A stretch of DNA of 35,835 bases, taken from NCBI GenBank assembly GCA_003820375.1, contig RPQH01000045.1:1-35835 (forward strand). Direction: 5' to 3'. The translations under genes and the position numbers were made by a program. Origin of the DNA: Ignavibacteriota bacterium. GTDB taxonomy: Bacteria; Bacteroidota; Ignavibacteria; Tepidaquicellales; OLB5. This document shows positions 1 to 8,138 of the stretch, piece by piece (within the stretch, counting starts at the first letter, position 1; every line of letters starts with the position of its first letter). The notes under the pieces are model-generated. The model was not told the origin of the DNA. It saw only the letters and a program-made list of their open reading frames with translations, and did no database searches.

Positions 1-143
1 AATTTGGGAAAGAGAGTACCGGAGAATTTGGGAAAGAGAGTACCGGAGAATTTGGGAAAGAGAGTACCGGAGAATTTGGGAAAGAGAGTACAGGAGAATT
101 TGGGAAAGAGAGTACAGGAGAATTTGGGAAAGAGGATACGAGT
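1..143. repeat. 24-bp tandem array, about six units
   Basis: Five full units of 24 bp start at 1, 25, 49, 73 and 97, and a decaying sixth starts at 121. Each begins AATTTGGGAAAGAGAGTA. The first three end CCGGAG; units 4 and 5 share a C-to-A change (CAGGAG). Because 24 is a multiple of three, all three forward frames stay open through the array. They read as 8-residue repeats (for example FGKESTGE or NLGKRVPE) and stop at 143-169. No start codon or upstream context is visible, so coding cannot be decided; an intergenic minisatellite is the simpler reading. Confidence 0.85.
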
Positions 144-279
144 GAAAGTATGAAAGAGAGAATATGGGAATGAAGAAAGAAGGAATATAGTTAAGAGGTA
201 CAGCTGGTGAAAAAAATCAGGGTAGATTTGGAATCTCTTAAAATAGTGAAAATAAATAATCAAATAAATATTTGGACTT

Positions 280-2328
280 ATGCAGAAAATTGTAACACTT
301 TATCTTACTGCCCTTATTTTTATCATTCCTGAGATTCTTCTCTCTCAAACAAGCTACGATGAAACAGCCGTACCAAGAATTGATGGAAAAATTGAACACT
401 CTGAATGGAGAGATGCAAAAGTTTTAGACAGATTTTATGTTACTATCCCCAAGACTACAGAGAATTATTATGACAGCACCATTGTATATATTAAGCAAAC
501 AAACGATGCTTTATATATGGCGTTTAAATACTGGCCAAAAGGTAATGTAATATCCAAATCATTGGTGCGTGACAGAAGCACTGAAGAGGAAAACGAGTTT
601 TTCATTCTGCTTGATATGGAAAACAAGGGACAGAACGGGTATTTCTTTTCATTCAGCTTCCTCAACAACCAGCGTGATGCAATTATTTTTAATGAAAGAA
701 ATCAATCCAGTGAATGGGATTGGGTATGGGAATGCAAATCAACCATACACTCCGAAGCAAAGAACGGCAAACCCGGTTTCATTGAAACAGAAGTGAAGAT
801 ACCGGTTGAAAAGATGCAGAATAAGAACACAAAACAAATCGGAGTAGAGCTTCAGTTATTTGCTTATAAGCCCGATGGAACCAGTTATTGGTATTCCAAT
901 GACCCGAACATGGAATTGCTTAGTTTAAAGAGCACTTATAAGCTTGACCTGGTTAAGCCATTCAAAGAAAAGCTTGCCCTTGATGTGAGCATATCACCAT
1001 TTGTTGTCGGCACAAAATTTAATGATTTTAAATACAGAGGTGCTATTGGAGGCGACCTGTATCTTGGCTATGAAAAGCATAAATTAAAAGGAACTGTATT
1101 TACAGACCAGTCAACTCTTGAGGCTGACCCATTCAGGTTTTCATTCTACAACCGTCCTATTTTCCTGCAGGAGAAAAGACCGTTCTTCAGTAAAGACCTT
1201 GATATTTACAGGTCAAACATTAATGTTTTTTATACGAGGGCAATCGATAGCATAGACTACGGTGTAAATTATACGTTCAGAAGCGATAAGCTAAAGGCAG
1301 GGGTTATTTATGTGAACGAGCCAAAATATAACAGGGTAGATTCAATAGAGCAATCAAAAAGTTATTTTGCGGCAAGACCGACTTTTGTTTTCCCGGGATT
1401 TAATGCCGGTGCCACGTTCCTTTACATGAAAAATAAAGTCACTGATGTTGAAGAGAAAGTGTTCAGCGTTGACGGAAAAATAAACCTGCCCTCAAGGTTC
1501 AGATTTTTGCCTCAGTATATCAGAAGCTACAGGAACGGTATTGCAGGAAACGCATACTCGGCTTACCTGTATTATGAATTTGATAATACAGGCGGACCGT
1601 ATTGCGACATATCATATACCAGGTATGATAAAGACTTCAATGTATCCACAGCTTTTACCGATTTCGGTAATAATTATCACAGTGTATTCGTTTCAGGCGG
1701 GTATAATTTCAGAAGAAATACCACGACATTCAGTGATATAAATGTTAATGCAGGCTACAGCAGTTCAAAAGACCTTACATCAGGATTTGCCTATTCAGAA
1801 GGAGTTAATGCAAGTGTATATTATAAGGTTAACGGATGGCTGAGCTTAAACCATTTTATTGAATATAACCGACCCAACAACCGTGATCAAAACACAGGTG
1901 AGCTGATAGATAAAAAACATACAAATATTTTGATGGATAACAATTTAAAGATTTTGTACGGCTCACATGCACTATACCTTGGATATTACACGGGTAAATA
2001 CTTCGGTACTTTTTTGAAAAATCCGTATGCAACGCTTGACCTTAGTATTACAAACCGGCTTAGTCTGAATTTATCGTATACTTACCAGGAATTGTTCGAT
2101 GTAAAGCAGACAATTTACAGGGCAAAACTTGATTACAAAATAATGGATAAGCTTTACCTGAGGTCTTTTTTCCAGAAGGATACATATAATGACCTTGCGT
2201 TGTGGAATACATTATTGCAATACGAATTCTTTGCCGGCAGCAATGCATATTTTGTGATAAATCTTGAGGGTCCGAAGCTGCAAAATACACGCAGATATTT
2301 CAAAATCGGGTATGAGTTTACTTTTTAG
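280..2328 (+). CDS. CBM9-like / DUF5916-type outer-membrane beta-barrel protein
   Basis: This 682-aa exported protein starts at ATG 280 with a hydrophobic signal peptide (about residues 1-22, ending near LLSQ). Residues about 28-220 look like a CBM9-type carbohydrate-binding-like beta-sandwich: they open with PRIDGKIEHSEW, a typical entry for that fold, and continue with acidic and aromatic strands. From about 235 to the end the sequence is alternating amphipathic beta strands rich in Tyr, Phe and Asn, ending in YEFTF, as expected for an outer-membrane barrel whose last residue is aromatic. This architecture matches the DUF5916 family of Bacteroidota and relatives, whose function is unknown. 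No Shine-Dalgarno sequence is seen. A strong terminator lies about 80 bp downstream, so the gene is probably monocistronic. Substrate binding is only an inference from the fold. Confidence 0.8.
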   Translation: MQKIVTLYLTALIFIIPEILLSQTSYDETAVPRIDGKIEHSEWRDAKVLDRFYVTIPKTTENYYDSTIVYIKQTNDALYMAFKYWPKGNVISKSLVRDRSTEEENEFFILLDMENKGQNGYFFSFSFLNNQRDAIIFNERNQSSEWDWVWECKSTIHSEAKNGKPGFIETEVKIPVEKMQNKNTKQIGVELQLFAYKPDGTSYWYSNDPNMELLSLKSTYKLDLVKPFKEKLALDVSISPFVVGTKFNDFKYRGAIGGDLYLGYEKHKLKGTVFTDQSTLEADPFRFSFYNRPIFLQEKRPFFSKDLDIYRSNINVFYTRAIDSIDYGVNYTFRSDKLKAGVIYVNEPKYNRVDSIEQSKSYFAARPTFVFPGFNAGATFLYMKNKVTDVEEKVFSVDGKINLPSRFRFLPQYIRSYRNGIAGNAYSAYLYYEFDNTGGPYCDISYTRYDKDFNVSTAFTDFGNNYHSVFVSGGYNFRRNTTTFSDINVNAGYSSSKDLTSGFAYSEGVNASVYYKVNGWLSLNHFIEYNRPNNRDQNTGELIDKKHTNILMDNNLKILYGSHALYLGYYTGKYFGTFLKNPYATLDLSITNRLSLNLSYTYQELFDVKQTIYRAKLDYKIMDKLYLRSFFQKDTYNDLALWNTLLQYEFFAGSNAYFVINLEGPKLQNTRRYFKIGYEFTF

Positions 2329-2411
2329 TTACCTGAAAATATATGACTGAGAATTATTGTAATTTATGATTGATTTAATAGGTCTGAGAAGATTTTACCT
2401 CACCTCCAAAT

Positions 2412-2450
2412 AAAGCCCTTGCATTACTCATTAAGCAGGGCTTTTTTTAT
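2412..2450 (+). terminator. Intrinsic terminator after the DUF5916-type gene
   Basis: Stem AAAGCCCT-t-GC pairs with GCAGGGCTTT across a 12-nt loop (2423-2434), followed by a T-rich tail (2442-2448). It lies 84 bp after the stop at 2328 and reads on the plus strand. The next gene converges from the minus strand. Confidence 0.8.
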
Positions 2451-2452
2451 TT

Positions 2453-2497
2453 GAGTGTATAAAGTGTGTGGAGTGTATGGAGTGTATTGAGTGCACT
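2453..2497. repeat. 9-bp tandem array, five degenerate units
   Basis: Successive 9-mers from 2453 read GAGTGTATA, AAGTGTGTG, GAGTGTATG, GAGTGTATT and GAGTGCACT. The array sits directly after the terminator of the upstream plus-strand gene. It is one of several 9-bp arrays in this window. Confidence 0.7.
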
Positions 2498-2535
2498 AAC
2501 AGTGTTAATGCTCAACTCTCAAACTCTAATACACC

Positions 2536-2700
2536 TTACGCAAAAAGAAGAAATCCCGAAGGGATGATATTATGGTAGAATGAATTTTCACCCGGAAACA
2601 GAATCCCGAAGGGATGACATTATTAATGACTGAGATTAACTATTGATATTCTTTAAAAGCTAATAATATCATCCCTTCGGGATTTTCATTCTTTGCGTAA
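2536..2700. repeat. MITE-like element with ~38-bp terminal inverted repeats
   Basis: The left arm (2536-2573) begins TTACGCAAA and the right arm (2663-2700) ends TTTGCGTAA. Aligned as an inverted pair they match at 33 of 38 positions, and the inner 24 bases are identical. Each arm contains the small palindrome ATCCCGAAGGGAT. A third copy of the palindromic core lies inside at about 2602-2625. The element carries no ORF and ends 2 bp from the stop codon of the adenosine deaminase gene. It may be a small non-autonomous element; no transposase is nearby. Confidence 0.65.
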
Positions 2701-2702
2701 CA

Positions 2703-3692
2703 TCACTCTCTAATCTTCATTCTTAATTGCATTTTCTCTTCTTCACTGCACCATGATGAGTTTATTGCATTATTCAACAATACCTTTACATCTTCAATTG
2801 TGTATCCCATCTTTTCAATAAAGTATAAATATTCTTCTGCCAGTGTATTATTAAACATCTTCGGGTCATCGGTATTAAGGAAAACAACCATTCCCCTGTC
2901 GTAATATTGTTTCAGCGGATGTTTCTCAAAACTTTCCACAACACCTGTTCTCACATTAGATATAGGGCAAAGCTCAACGGGGATATTATTTTCAATCAAA
3001 TATTCAACCAGCTTTTCATCTTCAAATGCTCTTGTTCCGTGCCCGATTCTATCTGCTTTTAATTCCATCAAAGCACCCCAGATACTTGCCGGTCCTGCCG
3101 CTTCTCCTGCATGTGCTGATGTTTTAAATCCAAGTTTGCGTGCCTTATCATAAACATCTTTAAATATTTCCGGCGGGAACTGATGTTCCGAGCCGCCAAT
3201 ACCTATTCCAATAACACCCATATCTTTTACTTCATTAATTTCATACAGTGTTTTCATTGCTCTTTCGGCACCAAAATCTCTTACCATATCTGCAACAAGG
3301 TTAATTTTAATCCTGTCCTCATACGGCTTTAATCCTTTTGTTATTGCTTCGGTTATTTTTCTTGTATCAAGTTTTTTATAAAAGAAATCAGGGGGACTAT
3401 AAAACGCTTCGGCATAAATTATATTTTGTGATACCAGGTCTTCAGCAACCTTACCGGCTATGAAAGTGAAATCCTCATATTCGCATAAGAACCTGTTCTT
3501 CCAAACCCATGTCTCGATGAAGTGCGGGAAATCGGTGTATTGGAATTTCTGTTTAAGTTCATCTATACTTTTAACTTGATTTGTACCGTCGTATTTTTTC
3601 ACAAGCTCCCACAGTGCTTCATAAGGTATAGCACCTTCGAGGTGAAGATGAAGCTCTATTTTGGGCATTTGATTGATAATATCAAATATCAT
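2703..3692 (-). CDS. add: Adenosine deaminase
   Basis: This 329-aa cytosolic zinc hydrolase of the amidohydrolase fold should deaminate adenosine (and deoxyadenosine) to inosine in purine salvage. The N-terminal metal motif KIELHLHLEG (H15, H17), the THAGE-type motif SAHAGE (H194, E197), the catalytic HG motif RIGHGTRA (H218) and the metal-binding FLNTDDP (D275, D276) are all present and in order. The length is normal for bacterial Add. The ATG at 3692 opens straight into the domain. The gene stands alone: the nearest gene on the same strand lies about 300 bp upstream, with an inverted-repeat element between. Adenine deaminase-like members share these motifs, so the exact substrate is not fixed by sequence. 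Confidence 0.9.
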   Translation of the reverse strand: MIFDIINQMPKIELHLHLEGAIPYEALWELVKKYDGTNQVKSIDELKQKFQYTDFPHFIETWVWKNRFLCEYEDFTFIAGKVAEDLVSQNIIYAEAFYSPPDFFYKKLDTRKITEAITKGLKPYEDRIKINLVADMVRDFGAERAMKTLYEINEVKDMGVIGIGIGGSEHQFPPEIFKDVYDKARKLGFKTSAHAGEAAGPASIWGALMELKADRIGHGTRAFEDEKLVEYLIENNIPVELCPISNVRTGVVESFEKHPLKQYYDRGMVVFLNTDDPKMFNNTLAEEYLYFIEKMGYTIEDVKVLLNNAINSSWCSEEEKMQLRMKIRE

Positions 3693-3816
3693 AATTGCGA
3701 GCCGTTGATTTAAGTAAGATTATGTTTAAAAATGTTGAGTTACAATATTACTAAATATTTAAATAAATTGTTAGCGAAGCAATCCCATAGATGATACGAA
3801 TAATCCTGAACTACCT

Positions 3817-3978
3817 GTCATTCCCGCGAAGGCGGGAATCCATGCCCCGATGATACGGACAATCATTCAAGCTTAATGATACTGCTTTTGGTTCTTTCAT
3901 GTCAATCAAAATTTTCAATGCTTAGAGTTCTTCTGTGTCTATACCAGTGAGTGGATTCCCGCCTTCGCGGGAATGACA
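3817..3978. repeat. REP-type doublet: two palindromes as inverted terminal repeats
   Basis: Palindromes at 3820-3839 (ATTCCCGC-GAAG-GCGGGAAT) and 3955-3974 (ATTCCCGC-CTTC-GCGGGAAT) are exact reverse complements of each other, and the match extends into the flanks (TGTC outside, CCA inside). They therefore form ~26-bp terminal inverted repeats around ~110 bp of AT-rich sequence. A short motif, GATGATACG, occurs both outside the left arm (3791) and inside it (3848). The 3693-3990 gap holds only this element. The same palindrome family recurs at 25483-25545. Confidence 0.75.
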
Positions 3979-3990
3979 AATAAATGTAAT

Positions 3991-4455
3991 CTATGCTTTC
4001 ATTCTTTCCGCAGCAAGCTTTGGCAAATTCATATTTCCTTCATGATGAATAAAGTTCAATTGCATCTTGCTAATCTTCCATCCGGATTCTGTTTTTACAA
4101 GCTCATGGTAATATGTGCCGTATAATGTCCACGACTCGCCGCCTTCTGCATTCTTAATAACATGCAGTGCTGTGAGATAAGAATAACACGATGCATTATT
4201 CCCGTTCATTATAACCTTGTGATTGGTTATATAATGCAAAGTGGAATCAAAGCCGGGCAGAAAGTTTTTCCATGTGTTAATCAGCTCAGATGCTTTCATT
4301 TTTGCAGAGGGATTTCCGCTGAAGGATGAATAATCAATTTCCGGTTCATCGATAAAAAGAGAGAGACATGACTCCCAATTTCTCCGGTCTGCAGTGAAGA
4401 AAATGGAGTTGACTGTGTCTATTATTTTAGTAATTTCGGAAAAATTTTCCTGCAT
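3991..4455 (-). CDS. SnoaL-like / NTF2-like domain protein
   Basis: This 154-aa single-domain protein has the order of an NTF2-like (SnoaL_4 type) alpha+beta cone. An N-terminal helix (about 5-17) is followed by a helix with W-x-S-C-L-x-L-F (about 27-33), then beta strands around TLHYITNHKV, ASCYSYLTALHV, WTLYGTYYHELV and GWKISKMQLNFI. Members include small ketosteroid-isomerase-like enzymes and ring hydroxylase subunits. No catalytic residues can be assigned with confidence, so the substrate is unknown. The gene begins 23 nt after the stop of the upstream GNAT gene on the same strand, so the two are probably cotranscribed. No signal peptide is present. Confidence 0.7.
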   Translation of the reverse strand: MQENFSEITKIIDTVNSIFFTADRRNWESCLSLFIDEPEIDYSSFSGNPSAKMKASELINTWKNFLPGFDSTLHYITNHKVIMNGNNASCYSYLTALHVIKNAEGGESWTLYGTYYHELVKTESGWKISKMQLNFIHHEGNMNLPKLAAERMKA

Positions 4456-4478
4456 ACTTGTTTTATTTATTACAAAAT

Positions 4479-4928
4479 TTAAAAACTCATTTCCATTCTG
4501 TACAGGTCTAAACCTTCAGCAAAATGGTTACTTTGAGTATGTGTCAGTTTAAATCCTAACTTTTCAAAAAACTTAAAAGTTTTCTGCGTAGTTTCCACAA
4601 CGCAAATACTGCCGGGAAAATTTTGTTTAATTTTATCAATCCTGAATTCTGCGAACTTCTTCCCTATCCCTTTTTTATGATATTCCGGGTGAAGCATACC
4701 CCATGATAAATGTACTTCATTTGAATTTGCTTTCTCAGTAATCCCGCCGCAGCCGATAATTGAGCCGGCAAATTCAATTACATAATACTCACCGGGAAGA
4801 TTGTCTAAGTATTCACTAAAAGGCTCTCTTTCATTTAATCCAAAATATTGGGGTGAGTTTAAATCAAAAATTCTCAAAACATGGTATTTATCTGAAGCTG
4901 AATATTTTCGAAAAATAATATTCTCCAT
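4479..4928 (-). CDS. GNAT family N-acetyltransferase
   Basis: This 149-aa protein has the GNAT fold: an N-terminal strand (IIFRKYSASD), the beta-4 region IIGCGGITE, then WGMLHPEYHKKGIGKKFAE, where H-K-K-G-I-G-K is the acetyl-CoA pyrophosphate-binding loop (Q/R-x-x-G-x-G/A). The C-terminal strand and helix TTQKTFKFFEKLGFKLTH are typical. The frame opens at a TTG at 4955, but the ATG at 4928 places the first strand directly at the N-terminus and is preferred. The acceptor amine is unknown. It lies 23 nt upstream of the SnoaL-like gene. The 260 bp upstream (4929-5188) contain no gene, only AT-rich sequence and a CCACAAAGACAC motif near 5040. Confidence 0.8.
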   Translation of the reverse strand: MENIIFRKYSASDKYHVLRIFDLNSPQYFGLNEREPFSEYLDNLPGEYYVIEFAGSIIGCGGITEKANSNEVHLSWGMLHPEYHKKGIGKKFAEFRIDKIKQNFPGSICVVETTQKTFKFFEKLGFKLTHTQSNHFAEGLDLYRMEMSF

Positions 4929-5188
4929 AGATAAAAATAATTGATTGAAGAGCAATAAAAAAGCACCAATGGATAATGGTGCAAGTAATTAATAAAGTTT
5001 AATTTTATAATTTTAAAAACAAATATACAATTTCTTATTGCCACAAAGACACTTAGGCACGAAGGTAAACCCAGTAATATTAACATAAGAAAGAAAGGCC
5101 TGTTGACTTAATTATTAAGTTGATTTAATTAACTGTTAAGATAACCAGAATAGGCGGATTCATTCCGATATAAAAATCAAAATTAATG

Positions 5189-6286
5189 TTAGAATCTTTT
5201 AATAAACTCTTGTGTTGTTTCAGGGTTATATTCTAATCTATATAATAAATCTCTTCCATTTTCTCTTCTATAAATCGTAATGCTAGAAAAAAAATTTTCT
5301 TTAATATTTAATGCTCTTGAAAGTGGCTTACCTTCTTTATCAAATATCCATTTTGCTAATTTATCAGGTAATTTAAAAGAAAGTTTATAAGCATTTGGTT
5401 CATTATATGGTCTTATAGTCCATTCTTGACCATTATTACTTTCAGAATTCCAAGTTATAACAACATGATGATAAGGATAATTATTTGCATAATTTTTAAA
5501 ACTTTGAATATTATTTGCTTTAAGTAAAAGCATGAAAGGTCCATTAGCCATTGCGATAAATAACTCTTGATATTGTTGCGCAATAATTACCATGGAATCT
5601 AGGATAGTTTTAGAATTCGTATCAATTGTGGGATTAATATTTATGATAGCATTTCTGATAAAAGAATCAGTATCTAAGGCACTCCTGATATAATCTCTTA
5701 TTTGTTTAACATAAATAGATCTATTAATATTAAGTTCATTGTTATCTTCGTCAACATCAGTAAGAATGTTGTTATTTAAGTTTACAATACTTTCTGATGC
5801 CGTGGAAATAGATTGCTTTAATTCATCATATTCTGTAGAACTTAAATCAACAAGTGAAATATTATGAGCCAACGCAAGGTCTATTGCATTAACTGTGAAG
5901 CCAGATGTTGAAAATATTGCATAGTTGTAGCTATATCTTTGTCTGAAAATATCTTTATCCTTAGGCTTTATAAAATTTTGATTTATATCATACAATACAC
6001 CTATAGCATTTCTTATTGCCTGAATACCAGTTTTTTCTTGCCTAAATTTAGCTTCAATGAAAAGTCGAATTGGAAATACAAAAGTTGGAATCCACTCTAA
6101 CTGTCCAAGTACATCAGCTTGATGAATGCTACCTCTTCCCTTTACCACTAATCCATTTCCTTTTCTATCTAGTTCGTAAGGATCTTGACATGGATCTGTT
6201 AATAATCGATAACCTGCATTCTTAATGAGATAGGCTAAAATTTCTTCTAATATATATCCTTGTAATGTTTCCTTGTTTATTCTCAT
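5189..6286 (-). CDS. Mrr-like PD-(D/E)xK nuclease, last gene of the Kiwa-like operon
   Basis: This 365-aa protein has a restriction-endonuclease-like N-terminal domain. A helix with E14/E15 (GYILEEILAYLI) is followed by GRGSIHQADVLGQ with D58, then RLFIEAKF with E78 and K80. Together they make the D...ExK active site expected for a metal-dependent DNA nuclease. About 50 residues on, AIFSTSGFTVNAIDLALAHN and ISLVDLS match the Mrr-type pattern in which an Ile/Leu-rich strand closes the fold. The C-terminal half (about 180-365) is a helical plus beta-rich region I do not recognise; it may sense a ligand or partner. It starts 32 nt after kwaB, on the same strand and in the same AT-rich composition, so it probably belongs to the same defence operon. 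Its role within Kiwa is inference: it could be a genuine extra effector or an independent restriction factor. Confidence 0.7.
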   Translation of the reverse strand: MRINKETLQGYILEEILAYLIKNAGYRLLTDPCQDPYELDRKGNGLVVKGRGSIHQADVLGQLEWIPTFVFPIRLFIEAKFRQEKTGIQAIRNAIGVLYDINQNFIKPKDKDIFRQRYSYNYAIFSTSGFTVNAIDLALAHNISLVDLSSTEYDELKQSISTASESIVNLNNNILTDVDEDNNELNINRSIYVKQIRDYIRSALDTDSFIRNAIININPTIDTNSKTILDSMVIIAQQYQELFIAMANGPFMLLLKANNIQSFKNYANNYPYHHVVITWNSESNNGQEWTIRPYNEPNAYKLSFKLPDKLAKWIFDKEGKPLSRALNIKENFFSSITIYRRENGRDLLYRLEYNPETTQEFIKRF

Positions 6287-6318
6287 AGCTTAATACAATT
6301 AAAGAATATAATAATTTT

Positions 6319-7326
6319 CTAAGCGATTTTTATTTCATCTTTTGCATATGCGCCATAAGGCGTTGAAGTTTGCATGCAGGCAACATAGTATCTATTTAAT
6401 AATTTTACTACTAAATCAACATCGTTATAATCTTCGATTACAATTTTTCCTTTATTAAATTTCAAATTTAAATGTAAATTATCACATACTTCCTTCATTT
6501 TCTTTATTCTGGTTTTGTCAAGTTGTTTATAATCGCTTGTTTTTGTTATTGCAGCAATTCTTTTTCTCAAATTTGAATTTGTATTAAGTTTTTCTTTCAA
6601 TAAATCTAATCCATCAAATAATTTAGAGTTTTCTAATTCTTCAACTACTTGATCAGCTATCTCTAAAATTTCATCTTCAATACCTACAGTGCTTTCAAAT
6701 AAAGATTTTTGGAATATATAATAAATTCCGTTATAAAAGACAAAATCAATATTTCTGTCAAAATTTATGATTTCTTTATCTATCTTTTCCAATCTGCTAC
6801 TATTTTTATCAAACCAACATAACATCTTTTCTTTAAAACTTAATTCATCCGTATAAACTTTTGATGAAGAAATTTTTTTAAAACATAATATATTGTCGTT
6901 TTTACTAAAATTTATAGAAATACAATATGCCCACAACTTGTTTTTAATTTCGTCCAAGGATTGAACTTCAGGGATGTTTACACCATCTTCAAATTTATCT
7001 AATATACCATTGGAAAAAGAAGATATTTCCCTCGATTTATAAGTATATATTCTTTTTATATCATCGGTGATAGGATTGTATTCTTGAATCTCAATACTTC
7101 CATCCTGGCTAAAATTATTTAATTGTTGTGAAATTGTTGTTTTAAAATACGCCTGTAATTCTTCATTTAAAGCAATTTTTAATAACTGATATGAGATCGT
7201 TTTACCTTCTATAGTTTTATTAACATCCCGTAATACCATATACAATTTTACATTTCTATACTGACATTCTTCAATCTTTGAAGTAAAGTCAACAACGGCA
7301 TTTTTATTCTTCAAATTTAGATGCAT
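6319..7326 (-). CDS. kwaB: KwaB-like DUF4868 protein (Kiwa anti-phage system)
   Basis: This 335-aa protein fits DUF4868, the family that contains the Kiwa protein KwaB. The diagnostic stretch is NIDFVFYNGIYYIFQKSLFE (residues 192-211): a hydrophobic strand, a turn, then Y-I-F-x-K-x-x-F-E. It is followed by a long helix and the basic segment SNLRKRIAAITKTSDYKQLD (251-270). The earlier strand WAYCISINF (132-140) and the C-terminal N-R-Y-Y (311-314) also fit. In described Kiwa systems KwaB works with the membrane protein KwaA, which is thought to detect phage at the envelope, while KwaB acts on phage replication or DNA. The gene lies 7 nt after the kwaA-like gene, in the canonical A-B order. It is AT-rich (15 G/C in the 60 bases 6781-6840, against 21 in 11041-11100). 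The assignment rests on pattern recognition, without a profile search. Confidence 0.75.
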   Translation of the reverse strand: MHLNLKNKNAVVDFTSKIEECQYRNVKLYMVLRDVNKTIEGKTISYQLLKIALNEELQAYFKTTISQQLNNFSQDGSIEIQEYNPITDDIKRIYTYKSREISSFSNGILDKFEDGVNIPEVQSLDEIKNKLWAYCISINFSKNDNILCFKKISSSKVYTDELSFKEKMLCWFDKNSSRLEKIDKEIINFDRNIDFVFYNGIYYIFQKSLFESTVGIEDEILEIADQVVEELENSKLFDGLDLLKEKLNTNSNLRKRIAAITKTSDYKQLDKTRIKKMKEVCDNLHLNLKFNKGKIVIEDYNDVDLVVKLLNRYYVACMQTSTPYGAYAKDEIKIA

Positions 7327-7333
7327 GTTATTT

Positions 7334-7909
7334 TTATTTATTTTGTAAATAAATTCCTAAATACATTTTATTACCTAATGGGGTAACACGTAATGAATCA
7401 CCCTCTTCAAGATATTTTAAATTGGCAATAATAATACCGTTTTTTAATTTCCTACCTTGTTTATGTGAGTCATAAAATGTTAAGTCATAAATTGAATAGA
7501 AAATATTAAGAATTGGATTTATTAATAGTAGGTCAGAGTGAATATATATCATACATATTACTCCAAGAAGAATTATTACTGCAATAAACACGAATACATT
7601 ATTAAAGTCCTCAAACAGGAAAGGAATAATATATGTGCTTATGTAACTTATTGATTCACTATTTTTATTTTTCACATCGACGATTTCTATATCTATACCA
7701 TCAACTTTTGTCTGTTTAGATACTCTTGTGATAAATATAAATACACCTATTACACCTGCAATGATAAGGCTCATCATAGACAAAGTAGCTTTACCAAAAT
7801 GCCAAGGATTTGATAACCATTGCTTTATTATAATGAGAATAAACAAAGGAATATATGATGATAAAAATAAGGACAAACGAGCTAATAAATTGACTTTATT
7901 ATTTTTCAT
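7334..7909 (-). CDS. kwaA: KwaA-like four-helix membrane protein (Kiwa anti-phage system)
   Basis: From ATG 7909 this is a 191-aa integral membrane protein. Hydrophobic segments are at about 9-29, 41-61, 86-99 and 104-124. A charged loop (62-85) separates the second and third, and a soluble tail of about 60 residues follows. The SYISTYIIPFLFED block at 88-101 and SDLLLINPILNIF at 125-137 are the patterns I associate with KwaA. The frame is open to an ATG at 7984 (216 aa), but that would overlap the KTSC gene by 74 bp. The ATG at 7909 sits 1 nt after the KTSC stop codon and has an AAAAGGA Shine-Dalgarno at a good distance, so it is preferred and implies coupled translation. KwaB follows 7 nt downstream. 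KwaA is a fast-evolving family; the kwaB neighbour is the stronger evidence. Confidence 0.65.
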   Translation of the reverse strand: MKNNKVNLLARLSLFLSSYIPLFILIIIKQWLSNPWHFGKATLSMMSLIIAGVIGVFIFITRVSKQTKVDGIDIEIVDVKNKNSESISYISTYIIPFLFEDFNNVFVFIAVIILLGVICMIYIHSDLLLINPILNIFYSIYDLTFYDSHKQGRKLKNGIIIANLKYLEEGDSLRVTPLGNKMYLGIYLQNK

Positions 7910-7910
7910 T

Positions 7911-8126
7911 CTAAAATCCTTTTTTTGATGTTCTATATCTATCTCTAATATATCTATCAAAATACCTTCCTTTAGACGAAGCATTCAGTAATCCAATATA
8001 TCTTTCAATTGGCACAGAATAGTATTGATATATTTTTCCCTTTTTAATTTTAATTTCTAAAATTTTCTTTTCTTCCGAATAACCTACGGAATCAATGAAA
8101 GAAGAAATTACTTTAATTCTGTCCAT
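7911..8126 (-). CDS. KTSC domain protein
   Basis: This 71-aa protein is a complete single KTSC domain. It opens with VISSFIDSVGYSEEKKILEI, continues with a glycine turn and a Y-Q-Y-Y strand leading to VP, and closes with LLNASSKGRYFDRYIRDRY. The domain is also found at the C-terminus of some lysyl-tRNA synthetases and as stand-alone bacterial proteins; its molecular function is not established. It begins 12 nt after the 179-aa gene and ends 1 nt before the preferred kwaA start. That spacing ties it into the operon and suggests translational coupling with the membrane subunit. A nucleic-acid-binding or regulatory role would be a guess. Confidence 0.75.
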   Translation of the reverse strand: MDRIKVISSFIDSVGYSEEKKILEIKIKKGKIYQYYSVPIERYIGLLNASSKGRYFDRYIRDRYRTSKKGF

Positions 8127-8138
8127 ATGAAAATGGGT

